Shown piece after piece: positions 48,001 through 55,974 of a stretch of 64,000 nt of DNA. The notes under the pieces were generated by a model that was not told the DNA's origin, did not search any database, and was given only the letters and a program-made list of their open reading frames with translations. Source of the DNA: Tubulanus polymorphus (Eukaryota > Nemertea > Palaeonemertea > Tubulaniformes > Tubulanidae); NCBI RefSeq assembly GCF_964204645.1, contig NC_134031.1:15063307-15127306 (forward strand), read 5' to 3'. The position numbers and the translations under genes are program-made. The number at the start of each line of letters is the position of its first letter. Within the stretch, counting starts at the first letter, position 1.

Positions 48001-51000
48001 CCTGAATTAGAGCCGCTTTTTGAATGAGACGCCATAATGGTTTCTCCGACTCCACAGTTGTGCTAACAACTGCCGAAAACCGTCTTAAGGAGCACTCCTA
48101 ACTACGGAGCGCTCCGATGTGACGTCCGCGATTGAGGTGATTTACACTGTTCTCAGGAATAAAGAAAATGTTAGAAAAGGTCGGAAATCCGTCTATGGTC
48201 GGAAGATTTTCATCCCTGTATTGACCGTGCAGCCATCCGTGTACAGGGATAGGAAAGGGGGGGATGATATAGTAGACATACCTCTTGTTTACCCATCCAC
48301 GTATCGGCCTGTTCGGTATCGCGATAGAACAACTGCAAATCCATGCACTGCTCGTAGAGGATTCGACGTTCCTCCCACAGTTCGAGTAAACTTGTTTTAT
48401 CATTCGCCAACATCACCAGTTTCTCCTTAACGTCGTCGACGGCGTAATGATCGGACTCGAGGAGAGCTTGACCGGCTTCAGCCGTAGCGCGGAAACTATC
48501 TTCACGAGCGTCGATTTCACCCTGCCGACAATAATCATATCACTGACAATCATATATACACAATCATATACCATTAACAACAATGATTTACTCTATCTTA
48601 AGATATCTTATGAAGATAATTTTACTTCAAGGCCTGGGTCTTGTTTGACTCAGGGTGTTAACTCAATATATTTTGAATTGAGTTAACCCCCATGTCAAAG
48701 ATAATACCAGTCCATAAAATTGGACCGTGGTTTATAGACTGGTATTAACTTTAACCAGGGGGGGTGGGGTCTTTTTCACTTGAGTGAGCCCCCGGTTAAA
48801 GGTATTACCAGTAGATAAAACCAGCCCCGAATTTTTATTGTCTAAAAAGGTAAGTTTTAAGATAACATTTCAAAGCTCTCCATAGACAGTTTTAGCGACA
48901 GACTTCAATGGATTCAGTTCTAAAGACAATTCGTCATCGATCATTATTACAGTTCTACGGAAAAACTTCCACTCAGACTCCTACGGTTTATATCAATGTA
49001 TTCAAGCGCTTACCTTATGCTCGTGGTGACGCTCGAGTAACGCCTCGGCGCCGGTGACGTCTTTCGCCAGATCATCCGCCGAGATGACGGCCTTCATGTC
49101 ATTGATCCACGTGATCAATTCGCGGAAGTCGGCGAGGAATCGATGCAGATAGTACGCCGCGTCGAGACGGCCCTTACGCGACTCCGCCTTACGCTTCAAA
49201 CTATCCCAATTCGAATCGATCTCGCTGCGCTTGTTATGGATCTGATCGCCGCATTCTGGGTGAAGGTCTTCTAAACGTTCCGCCTCCGTATCCAACGACT
49301 CCACCTATCGAGAGATCATCGCACTACGGTCACTTTTCATATACAAAGGAAGTGTAGGCACTTATGAATTCTACACCAAAATTAATTAAAATTGGTCCCT
49401 GAGATACAGATAGGGGTCAGGGTACAATAGACTCAGTCTCTGTCTAATTTGTAAAGACCAGTTAATTTCAGCATCATTAAAACATATTTGTTGATATTGA
49501 CGATATTATCATAGAGATACATGTTTTTTATATTATCATTCATTTGTATTTATCTATATCAGTCAGTAGTTGAGTGAACAAATCCAGCCTGTGATTGGCT
49601 GAAGCTAGTGACCTAGTATGCAAATAAGTCTATAGCTGATCAGTTAATCTACATAACAGTAAACCTAACCCAAGCGGCTTAAAGCAGGTCACCCAATATC
49701 TAACAAATAGCCCCACCTAAGGTTAGCACATTTCTACCAATCCTAAACCTAGCTTCTGATCTGGCTGGAGCTGGTCACCTCATATACAAATGAGTTTTAG
49801 TCGCTGAAACTGCATAACACAAACCCTAAACCTAGCCCGTGATTGGCTAAAGCTGGTTACCTAGCATACAAATAACCTGGCTCCTAGAATAAGTTAATGG
49901 TTTCTCGAACGTACAGTGTACTCGACTCCATCTCTGACTCAGATAGGTATTAGATTATGGTCTAATTAAGATGGTTACTGATACTTGATACTTGAGGCCT
50001 TGATACTAATGTTTATGGTCTAAGTAACTGGGCCCAGTTGCACAGTCGTGACTTAAGTCCAAAAGTGACCTTATATCTTAAGACTGGTCTTAAGTTGTTA
50101 GATTAGCCATAGAACTAAGTTGGTCTTAGACTGGTCTTAAGTCTAAGCCATAACTATGCAACCGGCCCCTGAGTTTACTTTTTCTGTCTTTTCTTAGTCT
50201 CGGCTTACAGTAAAGACTGTTGAACATTCTACGCGAAGTTATCGATTGATTAGAACCCTAACCCTAATCAATTCTACCACAAGGAAAGTAGTTGATCGGA
50301 GGAACCTAAAGTTGAAGGTAGACAAGGCCCAGCATACTAACCCTGACCCCAATGCTACGTACCTTTTCCCCGAGCGCGGCCAAATCTCGTTCGATAACCT
50401 CGTGTTTTCGCTGCAAAGCTTGAACGCTCTGTAAATCTCTGCCGTAGTCGTCGCTGGACAGAGTGACGTCTTTCTCGTTGATCCAAGCGATCGTTTCGTC
50501 GCAGTCGCGGTTGAAATGTTGTATTTCGCGAGCGCCGAACAGTTTCTCTTGTCTCTGTTGAGCCAACGATTTCAATCGCATCCAAGCTTCGTTTAATTCC
50601 TGCAACGCACGGAAACAAATAAACCCTTTAATCACAATTTATCAACGCGATGCTCTAAATCTTGTCTGATTTGAGATCGATATCAAAGTTGGCCGATACA
50701 TAGACTCTGTTTTAGTGAGGATTCAGTTTCAACCCTTAGTTTGTATGACTTCTGATAACTTGTTTAGTCCTTTATTCAGGATTCAGTTTCAACCCTTAGT
50801 TTGTATTACTTCTGGTAACTTGTTTAGTCTTTTATTCTGGATTCTGTATATCTTTCCGTTGTTACTCTACTCAGTATTCCTGAAGATGACTATCAGGAAA
50901 GTCGAAACATCGAATAAACTACTGGTACTAGCTCGAGGAAACATTTTCGAAGTTTATATATTTTTTCGTTATTATTGTGGGATTCTCTTTTTTTTCATCG

Positions 51001-53423
51001 TTACAACACGGATGTAGTGTTTTATGAATGGTTTTCCATCAGTTCTCAGTTAATAGTAAAATCTCATTCTTAATTTGGTCTTAGGTTGGCAGCACCTGTC
51101 AAACATAGTGAAATACTAGTAAATAACGATACATTGCGCTGTGGTGTAGACGCACTACAGTGGTATTTCCGTTATTCAGCACACTATGGGGTATTAATTC
51201 GTCAGCACTGACAGGGTTGAGCTAATGCTATTGGGTACAGGGCAATGTACAATTACCTGGGAACGAAAAGGTTACGATATCATATGAAACTGACCTCTTT
51301 CTTTTTCTCGATGGTTTCAGTTTCGGGATGTTCCTCGCCGATCAGTTTGTCTCCCAACTCGTTCACCTCGGTCACTCGTTCCTCGTGGCTCAATAAATCC
51401 TTCTGAAACTCGTCGTACTTCTTCTGCAACAGCTCCACGTGTTCGAGGTCGTGGCCTAGCTCTTCAGACGTTACGAAAGCTTCCTGCAACGGAAAAACCG
51501 CAGACAACTCTGATCAGAAATCGGACGCGACAATACCACAGAAAACTGTTTGATAAATTTTACCAAATTACCTACTAACTTATTTTATCAATTTCTACAT
51601 GTATCTTCCAGTGAAGTAATATCTACAGTATGAATCACGGTAAATATGTTGCAAGAAAGATTTCAGTCTAATTTCAGCATTTCATGTTTTATAAATCAGT
51701 AACACAATTAACACTGACTATTTTCATAGAGTAACATTCATGCCTCTAGTTTATAACTGAGATGAAATCCTAAAATTTAGAATCGATCAGGAATAGTTGT
51801 TTCAGTGTGGACCTAATTTCACGGTTAACTTTGTATCTTCCAGTGAAGTAATATCTACAGTATGAATCACGGTAAATATGTTGCAAGAAAGATTTCAGTT
51901 TAATATCAGCAATTTATGTTTTATAAATCAGTGACACAATTAACACTGACTATTTTCATAGAGAAACATTCATGCTGCTTGTTTAACTACGATGACAAAA
52001 TCCTAACTCTTAATCTAGACCCATGAGTTTAGTTTGCATCACGACCCAGTGAGTTCTACAGTTGTTGATTCCGAGTTAAACTCAGTTCATTTCGAATGCT
52101 TCGAGTCAAAGAGTAACCGAATCAGAAACAGAAGTAAATACCTTGTCTCTAATCCAGAACATGACCTCCTCGCATTCTCGCAGGAACTGGACTAGTTTCA
52201 AAGCCTGTTGTAATCGCTGTCCTTTCTCTCCGAGCTTCAACATCAACAGATCCCACAATCGGTGCAACTCATCCAGCGTTTTCTGAATGGTCTCCGACGC
52301 GTAATGCTGTTCGTTGATCATCTCGTAGCCGATGTTGTCCAACTCGACAATGGCGTTGGCGTGAGCCTGCACTTCGGCTTCGAACGCCTGGTGCTTCTGG
52401 ATCTTAGCCTGAAATAGAACGTCACAATCTAATAGTAGAGAGACATCTATATTCACTCTCAGTACAAATCCAATTCATGTAGATTTTGAGACTTAAATTT
52501 TAAGTTGCATTTATGTAAACAGAGCTTCAATATTCATGCAAATGTAAGTTAAATGAAAAATGAATTATCATTATGAATCTGAAGGTATGACGCATCCACA
52601 GTTCAGCACTCAGTTTCTACTAACGTAACTAAGTTTAAAACTCTTTATTTGATGAAATGAGTTCATTTTTAATTAGTTAACTCAAACTGTTGCAGTCAAA
52701 TCTTTACTCATAACTGTGGAACTGAGTAACTGTAATGTAGAACCAGGGGCTGCAGTTGCTTGAAAGTTGGTTAGAGTCAACCAGTGGATAGGTGACATAG
52801 ATAATTAGAAGTTCAATATCACTACGACATCTATCCGCTGGTTATCTTCTTTGTATCAACTTTCGAGGAAAAGGCGCCCCTGATATTAGGAACAGGGTCA
52901 GCGCATTTTCGTTCCTTCATTATTCCTAAAATATCTGGGGGCTGCGGTTGCTCAAAAGTTGAGTGGAGTTAACCAATTGATATAGTTGACATAGTGACAA
53001 TAATTGAAAGTTCACTGTAACTGGGGGAGGTTAAATTAGTTCATTTTCAATCAGTTAAATCCGAGTCAAATCTTAACACAGAACTGTGGAACCGTGTCAT
53101 GGTATTTTAAACTGTCGATTTTCTTTTACCAGGGCTTGAATCTCCCCCCCCCCCACAACGGAGAGTTTTAAGCTTACCTGTAAGTTCGTCGGATCTCTGA
53201 AGCTCTCGTCGGAAGCCGTCTGCAATTTCTCCAGAATCCAACTCTCCAACTCGTCGGCGTCGCGTTTGAAATACATGTACCGTCGAGCATCCTCGAGTTT
53301 CTCCCGTCGCTCGTGGGTTGCTGTCTTGAACGCCGAATACCGCCCGAGCACCTGATCACGTCGCTCCTGGATATCCTCGGGAGTCTCCAGTATCTTTATC
53401 TCTCTCGGCTGAATCTCCACCAT
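25851..53423 (-). CDS. SPTAN1: alpha-spectrin (non-erythroid type), complete, 33 coding exons, 2,411 aa
   Basis: Scaffold of the membrane skeleton; pairs with beta-spectrin. Coding exons, 5' to 3': 53423-53178, 52408-52142, 51483-51295, 50599-50363, 49304-49014, 48521-48282, 47172-46984, 46536-46238, 45887-45400, 45026-44836, 44479-44330, 44247-44155, 44068-43934, 43250-43105, 41815-41701, 39408-39125, 38187-37926, 37400-37236, 35144-34996, 34535-34242, 33714-33467, 32773-32374, 32227-32129, 31910-31535, 30692-30594, 29841-29682, 29151-28938, 28775-28586, 28073-27631, 27487-27332, 27019-26873, 26772-26625, 25976-25851. All borders are AG/GT and phases agree throughout (7,236 nt). The start [19 protein letters not shown] and end FTNSLFAN match the family, as do [17 protein letters not shown] repeats and [18 protein letters not shown]. 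An acceptor at 53451 places a 27 nt leader in the first coding exon. The vertebrate calpain/calmodulin insert is absent, as in insects. Confidence 0.96.
27022..27325. repeat. 36 bp minisatellite filling spectrin intron 30
   Basis: About eight units of GAATGTTGAAACATTCAGTT followed by TAGATACACCAGTAG occupy nearly all of the 312 bp intron between the two exons. Each unit contains a partial palindrome (GAATGTT...AACATTC) and, on the minus strand, TGTTTCA(G/A), which resembles the acceptor of the next exon. Confidence 0.9.
28393..28535. mobile_element. palindromic MITE (GTTGCTCAAAAGTTGGTT ends), spectrin intron 28
   Basis: The left end GCGAGTTGCTCAAAAGTTGG and right end CCAACTTTCGAGCAACTGGC are inverted repeats. 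Relatives occur at 52745-52880 and 52938-53030. Confidence 0.6.
29338..29630. mobile_element. piggyBac-type MITE, 293 bp, spectrin intron 26
   Basis: Bounded by TTAA on both sides, with terminal repeats TTAACCCTTTCAGTGCTGAC and CGCACTGAAAGTGTTAA. TTAA targets with CCC(T) ends are diagnostic of piggyBac transposons. No coding capacity. Confidence 0.7.
29909..30441. mobile_element. 533 bp long-inverted-repeat element, spectrin intron 25
   Basis: The left arm GCCATGACAAAAGCCCCTAC continues for about 180 bp and returns as its complement ending GTAGGCTTTCATGGC. Arms include GCGACGTTTTGGTCCG / CGGACCGAAACGTCGC. A foldback element without an ORF. Confidence 0.7.
30931..31050. mobile_element. GGTTCCACAGT palindromic element (copy), spectrin intron 24
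   Basis: Begins CCGGTTCCACAGTCGTGAGT and ends TTAACACGGAACTGTGGAAC, about 115 bp. Another clear copy is at 31389-31508 in the same intron. Confidence 0.65.
31389..31508. mobile_element. GGTTCCACAGT palindromic element (copy), spectrin intron 24
   Basis: TCCGGTTCCACAGTTGTGAG at one end, AACTCAGAACTGTGGAACTG at the other. Its interior pairs GAGTTAAA with TTTTAACTC. Confidence 0.7.
32915..33155 (+). mobile_element. tRNA-derived SINE, spectrin intron 21
   Basis: GGGGGAATGATAAGAGCGTT resembles a tRNA 5' end with an A-box. GGTACGAACCCCG (about 32977) is a B-box. It is followed by a unique tail through TACCCGGTCTGATAGATGAC. Structure typical of a tRNA-derived SINE. Confidence 0.55.
33233..33388 (-). 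mobile_element. snapback element with hammerhead-like core, spectrin intron 21
   Basis: Inverted arms AGATAAATGAAGAAATCCCA and the complement end at 33388. At its centre (33304-33334, minus) lies CTGATGA, a 7 bp stem GGCTGTT/AACAGCC with loop AGTC, then GAAAC. This is the conserved core of hammerhead ribozymes, known from the terminal repeats of Penelope-like elements. Confidence 0.5.
34570..34835. mobile_element. two palindromic MITEs (TATAGACTGGTATCAACTT), spectrin intron 19
   Basis: Each copy (about 34579-34675 and 34720-34826) is a near-perfect palindrome: GGTATCAACTT...AACTCAATTGxxxAATTGAGTTxxxAAGTTGATACC. Related copies lie at 48630-48725 and 48728-48830. Confidence 0.7.
35436..35612. 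mobile_element. piggyBac-type MITE, 177 bp, spectrin intron 18
   Basis: TTAACCCTTTCAGTGCTGAC at the left and TTAGCACTGAAAGGGTTAA at the right, flanked by TTAA. A shorter deletion relative of 29338-29630. Confidence 0.75.
35613..37235. other. spectrin intron 18, remainder
   Basis: A GGTTCCACAGT-family relic near 35700-35825; otherwise AT-rich with no exon recognised. Confidence 0.4.
37640..37920 (+). repeat. 24-26 bp minisatellite (GTGGAACTGGGTTGTGAACA), spectrin intron 17
   Basis: About eleven units of the type GAACTGGGTTGTGAACAGTG end 6 bp from the donor site of exon 17. The core word GTGGAACTGG is the same as in the dispersed GGTTCCACAGT elements. Confidence 0.85.
38735..39110. repeat. 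about 160 bp tandem repeat, 2.5 units, spectrin intron 16
   Basis: Units start AAGTAGAATAATGGTCGTTC and include CCCCCTATGACATCATCAA and AACGCTGTTTTAGAGGACAA. The last unit stops 15 bp from the donor site of exon 16. Confidence 0.8.
40315..40365. repeat. (GA)n microsatellite, spectrin intron 15
   Basis: AGAGAGAGAGAGGGAGAGAG and following GA dinucleotides. A similar run lies at 41661-41695. Confidence 0.9.
41038..41409 (-). CDS. candidate alternative (cassette) exon of alpha-spectrin with elastin-like repeats
   Basis: Lies in intron 15 between exon 41815-41701 and exon 39408-39125. On the minus strand GCGACCGCAG gives an acceptor at 41410, and GAACAG followed by GTCGTGTG gives a weak donor after 41038. 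The segment is 372 nt, open throughout, phase 0 at both ends, and both flanking exons also meet in phase 0, so inclusion would add 124 residues without a frameshift. The first ~44 residues look protein-like ([20 protein letters not shown], then [14 protein letters not shown]). Then come eight 9-residue units of the type TPGVAGAEV, and then [14 protein letters not shown]. The insert would fall in the loop after helix A of the repeat following the SH3 domain. Doubts: the donor is poor, the 27 bp array has no stops on either strand, and its core GGCGACACCTGGTG also occurs alone near 26584. Confidence 0.4.
41085..41290. repeat. 27 bp minisatellite (CCGGCGACACCTGGTGTTAC)
   Basis: About eight near-identical units of CCGGCGACACCTGGTGTTAC plus seven bases, a multiple of three, coding-compatible on both strands. 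Part of the candidate exon. Confidence 0.9.
41850..42985. repeat. four tandem copies of a 330 bp repeat, spectrin intron 14
   Basis: Each unit has a conserved core GTATCTTCCAGTGAAGTAAC, then AGTATGAATCACGGTAAATA, TGTTGCAAGAAAGATTTCAG and TAAATCAGTGACACAATTAA (cores near 41888, 42168, 42487 and 42838). Two more copies are in intron 2 at 51590-51975. Confidence 0.85.
43105..44068 (-). other. SH3 domain of alpha-spectrin (two exons)
   Basis: Exons 44068-43934 and 43250-43105 encode [19 protein letters not shown], then [20 protein letters not shown] and VPAAYV (about residues 973-1027). ALYDY, the double Trp and the final Pro-x-x-Tyr form the SH3 ligand groove. The intron interrupts it just before DWW. 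In spectrin this domain is inserted in a mid-molecule repeat and binds proline-rich partners. Confidence 0.93.
43330..43700 (+). repeat. dispersed repeat (CAGTGTTCTCCACAACAG), spectrin intron 13
   Basis: Shares CAGTGTTCTCCACAACAG, TACATCCACCCCTCT and AATTCCAGCATAT with 47597-47850 and, inverted, with about 61845-62150. Possibly a decayed transposon; no ORF survives. Confidence 0.6.
44527..44810. repeat. direct repeat of about 130 bp, spectrin intron 10
   Basis: TTTAGAATCGGTACGAATAC and GAACCCGGTTCCAC appear twice, at about 44596 and 44738, within two copies that extend to the donor region of exon 10. Confidence 0.7.
45058..45172. repeat. 62 bp direct repeat, spectrin intron 9
   Basis: AAATATATAAACCTCCTCAT and AGTAGCAGGGTTCAAAACTA occur twice in tandem. 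Confidence 0.85.
45293..45420 (-). repeat. tandem duplication of the 3' end of spectrin exon 9 with its donor site
   Basis: The end of exon 9 (minus: GTGGCTACATCTACTAATAG then G/GTACTT) is repeated twice more downstream at about 45338-45370 and 45290-45315. The first duplicate again carries AATAGAGGTACTT. Units are about 54 bp and separated by G-rich spacer. Confidence 0.8.
46005..46235 (+). repeat. purine-rich GGTCATGGAGAGG repeat, spectrin intron 8
   Basis: Irregular tandem words AGAGGTAAGG, GAGAGGTCATGG and GGGAGAGGTCAG next to the donor site of exon 8. On the plus strand almost pure purine. Confidence 0.75.
46667..46865 (-). mobile_element. snapback element with hammerhead-like core, spectrin intron 7
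   Basis: Arms TGAGTAAAAAATCCCACAAA and complement. The core on minus (46728-46757) is CTGAAGA, a stem GCGTGGT/ACCACGC with loop AGTG, then GAAA. TTTTCAACTGGTG is found on both sides (about 46615 and 46866), likely a target duplication. Confidence 0.55.
47597..47850 (+). repeat. dispersed repeat (CAGTGTTCTCCACAACAG), spectrin intron 6
   Basis: Second copy of the family at 43330-43700, sharing the same order of blocks. Confidence 0.6.
47867..48218. mobile_element. MITE with CAGGGATGAAAA ends, spectrin intron 6
   Basis: Starts CAGGGATGAAAACGG and ends AGATTTTCATCCCTG, with TATTGA as a direct repeat on both sides. About 352 bp, no ORF. It ends about 60 bp from the donor site of exon 6. Confidence 0.7.
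48626..48830. mobile_element. two palindromic MITEs (TAGACTGGTATTAACTTTAA), spectrin intron 5
   Basis: Relatives of 34570-34835. The first has TTAACTCAATATATTTTGAA / GAGTTAACCCC at its centre. Confidence 0.6.
49305..50362. other. spectrin intron 4
   Basis: No exon seen. Blocks such as CCTGTGATTGGCTGAAGCTA recur two or three times between 49580 and 49880, a degenerate direct repeat of about 130-140 bp. A palindromic CTTAAG-rich relic lies at 50035-50170. Confidence 0.45.
50706..51010 (+). mobile_element. Penelope-like terminal fragment with hammerhead-like core, spectrin intron 3
   Basis: A 70 bp block (GGATTCAGTTTCAACCCTTA) is repeated in tandem. At 50880-50907 comes CTGAAGA, a GACT/AGTC stem and GAAAC. 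It ends in TTGTGGGATTCTC, like the other two snapback elements. Confidence 0.5.
51085..51222 (-). mobile_element. truncated piggyBac-type MITE, spectrin intron 3
   Basis: Contains ATACATTGCGCTGTGGTGTA and TCAGCACTGACAGGGTT, matching 29338-29630 in inverse orientation. One end is lost. Confidence 0.55.
51590..51975. repeat. two copies of the intron-14 330 bp repeat, spectrin intron 2
   Basis: Cores TGAATCACGGTAAATATGTT at about 51630 and 51863, same order as in 41850-42985. Confidence 0.85.
52745..53098. mobile_element. cluster of palindromic MITE relics, spectrin intron 1
   Basis: GGGGCTGCAGTTGCTTGAAA...CAACTTTCGAGGAAAAGGCG (52745-52880), a second partial copy from 52938, and GGTTCCACAGT-family ends near 52595-52740 and 53040-53098. 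Confidence 0.5.
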
Positions 53424-53450
53424 CTTTACGTCGTTTAGATTTACTTCTTA

Positions 53451-54139
53451 CTGAAAAAGACACAAACACGCGCTCAAGGTCAGCCGGGCGGATAATGCGA
53501 ATAGAAATAATCTACCGACGTCAGAAGAATTTTTTCAATATCGTTAACTCCCGACGAACAAGAAATTATTCGCAAAGATTTTCAGACTTAAATCGTGAGA
53601 AGATAATAAAAACATTGCAAAAAAAGACATTTCGAGAAGAATCTTTCATGATCTGATTGTTGCAAATAACCCACTGTTAAATGGGGAACCCGCAAACCAG
53701 CTATCCCTAGCTATCCCGAGCTACCTCGTTGTCAAAAACTTTGAACTGGATTTTTAGAATCCTGAATCCATACACTTTCACAGGACTCACCAAATATGAA
53801 ATACTTTCATTCTTCTAATCAGAAATCGATATAGTTTTTTTTTCCATAAATAATTGATTCATTTAAGAGAAAAGTTCATTCAGATTTAATTGAAATGTAG
53901 AAGGAAATTGAACGCGGACGACCAACTATCTACTAGCGAACCCTGGCGGATCCTCGCTTGCCATACGTGGAATCCTCACTTGCAACAGTAGCACTGCGGG
54001 TACCCCATTACTGCAATAGCCTACATAGATCCAAACCTCACCTAACTAATTATTATTGCAAACAAATTAGCATTCTCGGTGGACTAATTAATGTTCATAA
54101 TAACCGCTAGCCGGAGAGGGGGAAGGGGAGCGCACCTAC
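53451..54139. other. region upstream of the spectrin start exon, likely 5' UTR intron
   Basis: The start exon has an acceptor (TCTTTTTCAG) at 53451, so at least one non-coding exon lies upstream. No coding exon is seen here. Confidence 0.45.
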
Positions 54140-54266
54140 CTGCTAGACTGAACTCTATCAGATAAACTACTACACAGTAGACTATATAGAATACGATATA
54201 TCCGAACAGTAATAACAGGATGAAAACCGCGAATACATCTGGATAATCAGCAAGGAACGGACACCT
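54140..54266 (-). pseudogene. exon-like fragment resembling a cationic amino acid transporter (SLC7) membrane segment
   Basis: On the minus strand GATGCAAAG precedes an open stretch CPFLADYPDVFAVFILLLLF, which resembles the loop and membrane helix of CAT-type transporters, where Pro-Asp-(I/V)-Phe-Ala-Val is followed by an Ile/Leu-rich helix. After it the frame is only hydrophobic AT-rich codons. TCTAGCAG/GTAGGTG at 54140 is a good donor. It may be a transporter exon remnant. Alternatively, the donor end may belong to a 5' UTR exon of alpha-spectrin. No further transporter exon was found. Confidence 0.3.
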
Positions 54267-54374
54267 TTGCATCAGAAATCAATATATTCACTCCTCGTAG
54301 CAGCAGCAGCAGGTACTGAGAGCTGAGACGATGCTCGTAGACACAGCGAGCCTGCATCACAGTAACAGCAGTCT

Positions 54375-55170
54375 CAACTCAGGAGTCCCTGTCTGAGTAG
54401 CATATAAAACAGCCAGAGAAGTCTTAACTCAGGAGTCCCTGTCTGTGTAGCATATAAAACAGCCAAAAAAGTCTCGACTCAGGAGTCCCTGTCTGTGTAG
54501 CATATAAAACAGCCAAAGAAGTCTCGACTCAGGAGTCCCTGTCTGTGTAGCATATAAAACAGCCAGAGAAGACTTAACTCAAGAGTCCCTGTCTGTGTAG
54601 CATATAAAACAGCAAAAGAAGTCTCGACTCAGGAGTCCCTGTCTGTGTAGCATATAAAACAGCCAAAGAAGTCTTGACTCAGGAGTCCCTGTCTGTGTAG
54701 CATAAAACAGCCAAAGAAGTCTTAACTCAGGAGTCCCTGTCTATGTAGCATATAAAACAGCCAGAGAAGACTGGACTCAGGAGTCCCTGTCTGTGTAGCA
54801 TATAAAACAGCCAAAGAAGTCTCGACTCAGGAGTCCCTGTCTGTGTAGCATATAAAACAGCCAAAGAAGTCTTAACTCAGGAGTCCCTGTCTGTGTAGCA
54901 TATAAAACAGCCAAAGAAGTCTCGACTCAGGAGTCCCTGTCTGTGTAGCATATAAAACAGCCAAAGAAGTCTCGACTCAGGAGTCTCTGTCTGTGTAGCA
55001 TATAAAACAGCCAGAGAAGACTTAACTCAGGAGTCCCTGTCTGTGTAGCATATAAAACAGCCAGGTGAGAAGTGTTGACTCAGGAGTCCCTGTCTGTGTA
55101 GCATATAAAACAGCCGGGTGAGAAGTGTTGACTCAGGAGTCCCTGTCTGTATATCACATACAACAGCTAA
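54375..55170 (+). repeat. 50 bp minisatellite, about 16 units, TATAAAA in nearly every unit
   Basis: Unit: ACTCAGGAGTCCCTGTCTGT then GTAGCATATAAAACAGCCAA and AGAAGTCTCG. Near-perfect conservation points to recent amplification. It sits about 1 kb upstream of the alpha-spectrin start exon. The repeats are adjacent with no unique spacers, so this is not a CRISPR array. Confidence 0.95.
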
Positions 55171-55970
55171 CTGAGGAGTCTTGTAAGAGGTTCGACCCTT
55201 TATTGGTCGGTTCAGTTTAAATCCGATGAATGCATTCATCACAGTCAAACATCTCAAGTGACGACATGCGCTGGAACCAGCAACAGATCGGTAATTATTG
55301 TTCTCATTTTGAAACACTTGAATAACAAATTAATCCATCAACGAATCGTCGCAGTATCCAGGCTTCACTCGGCTAATCGGAAGCAGTAAAATGAAACCAG
55401 AGACGACGCGCGCAGACGGACAGATAGACAGACAGACGGACGGACAGACGAAGCTGTAGCCACTGTCTCCGCAGTACCGTGTGGTACCCTATACACACAT
55501 CGCACACCGGCGCAGTATCGCCTCATAAACCAGACAGCAGCTATCGATTCTATAATAGTTACCATGGCAACCGTGATTATTCAGTCGTCGCTGTCGGCCG
55601 ACGTGCCTAGAACATCGTTCATCCTAGTCGCCGTGACGATACGCAACAATGAACGATATTAATCAAACACGACATACCGCTGCGGCAATCGGGGAGAATG
55701 CAGATCTCAACATATTTTTTTTTAAAACAAATTGAAAATTTCGACTGGTTCACGTTTCGAATAGTTTTTAACTCGGAACGTCCGTGAACTGCACAACAAC
55801 ACCGGGCTGGGTTTTAATTCAACGAAAAACTGACAAATTTCTTCGAACGCAATTTTCTAACTAAAACAAATCCGTTTCACGAAAAAGTCTGGTTTAGTTG
55901 GCATCGGATTAGACCTTGAATGAGGACAACAATTCAATCTTGGACCATTTCAAAATTCAATATTTCATAA
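55171..55970. promoter_or_regulatory. possible 5'/promoter region of alpha-spectrin (weak)
   Basis: A GC-richer, CpG-containing stretch (GACGACGCGCGCAGACGGAC near 55402; GTCGCTGTCGGCCGACGTGC near 55586) in an otherwise AT-rich flank upstream of the gene. This is the only hint of a promoter; no start site can be assigned. Confidence 0.25.
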
Positions 55971-55974
55971 AACC

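Noticed and set aside
54375-55170. Possible CRISPR-like array
   Set aside because: Units are directly adjacent and wholly repeated without unique spacers, and the genome is eukaryotic; this is a minisatellite.
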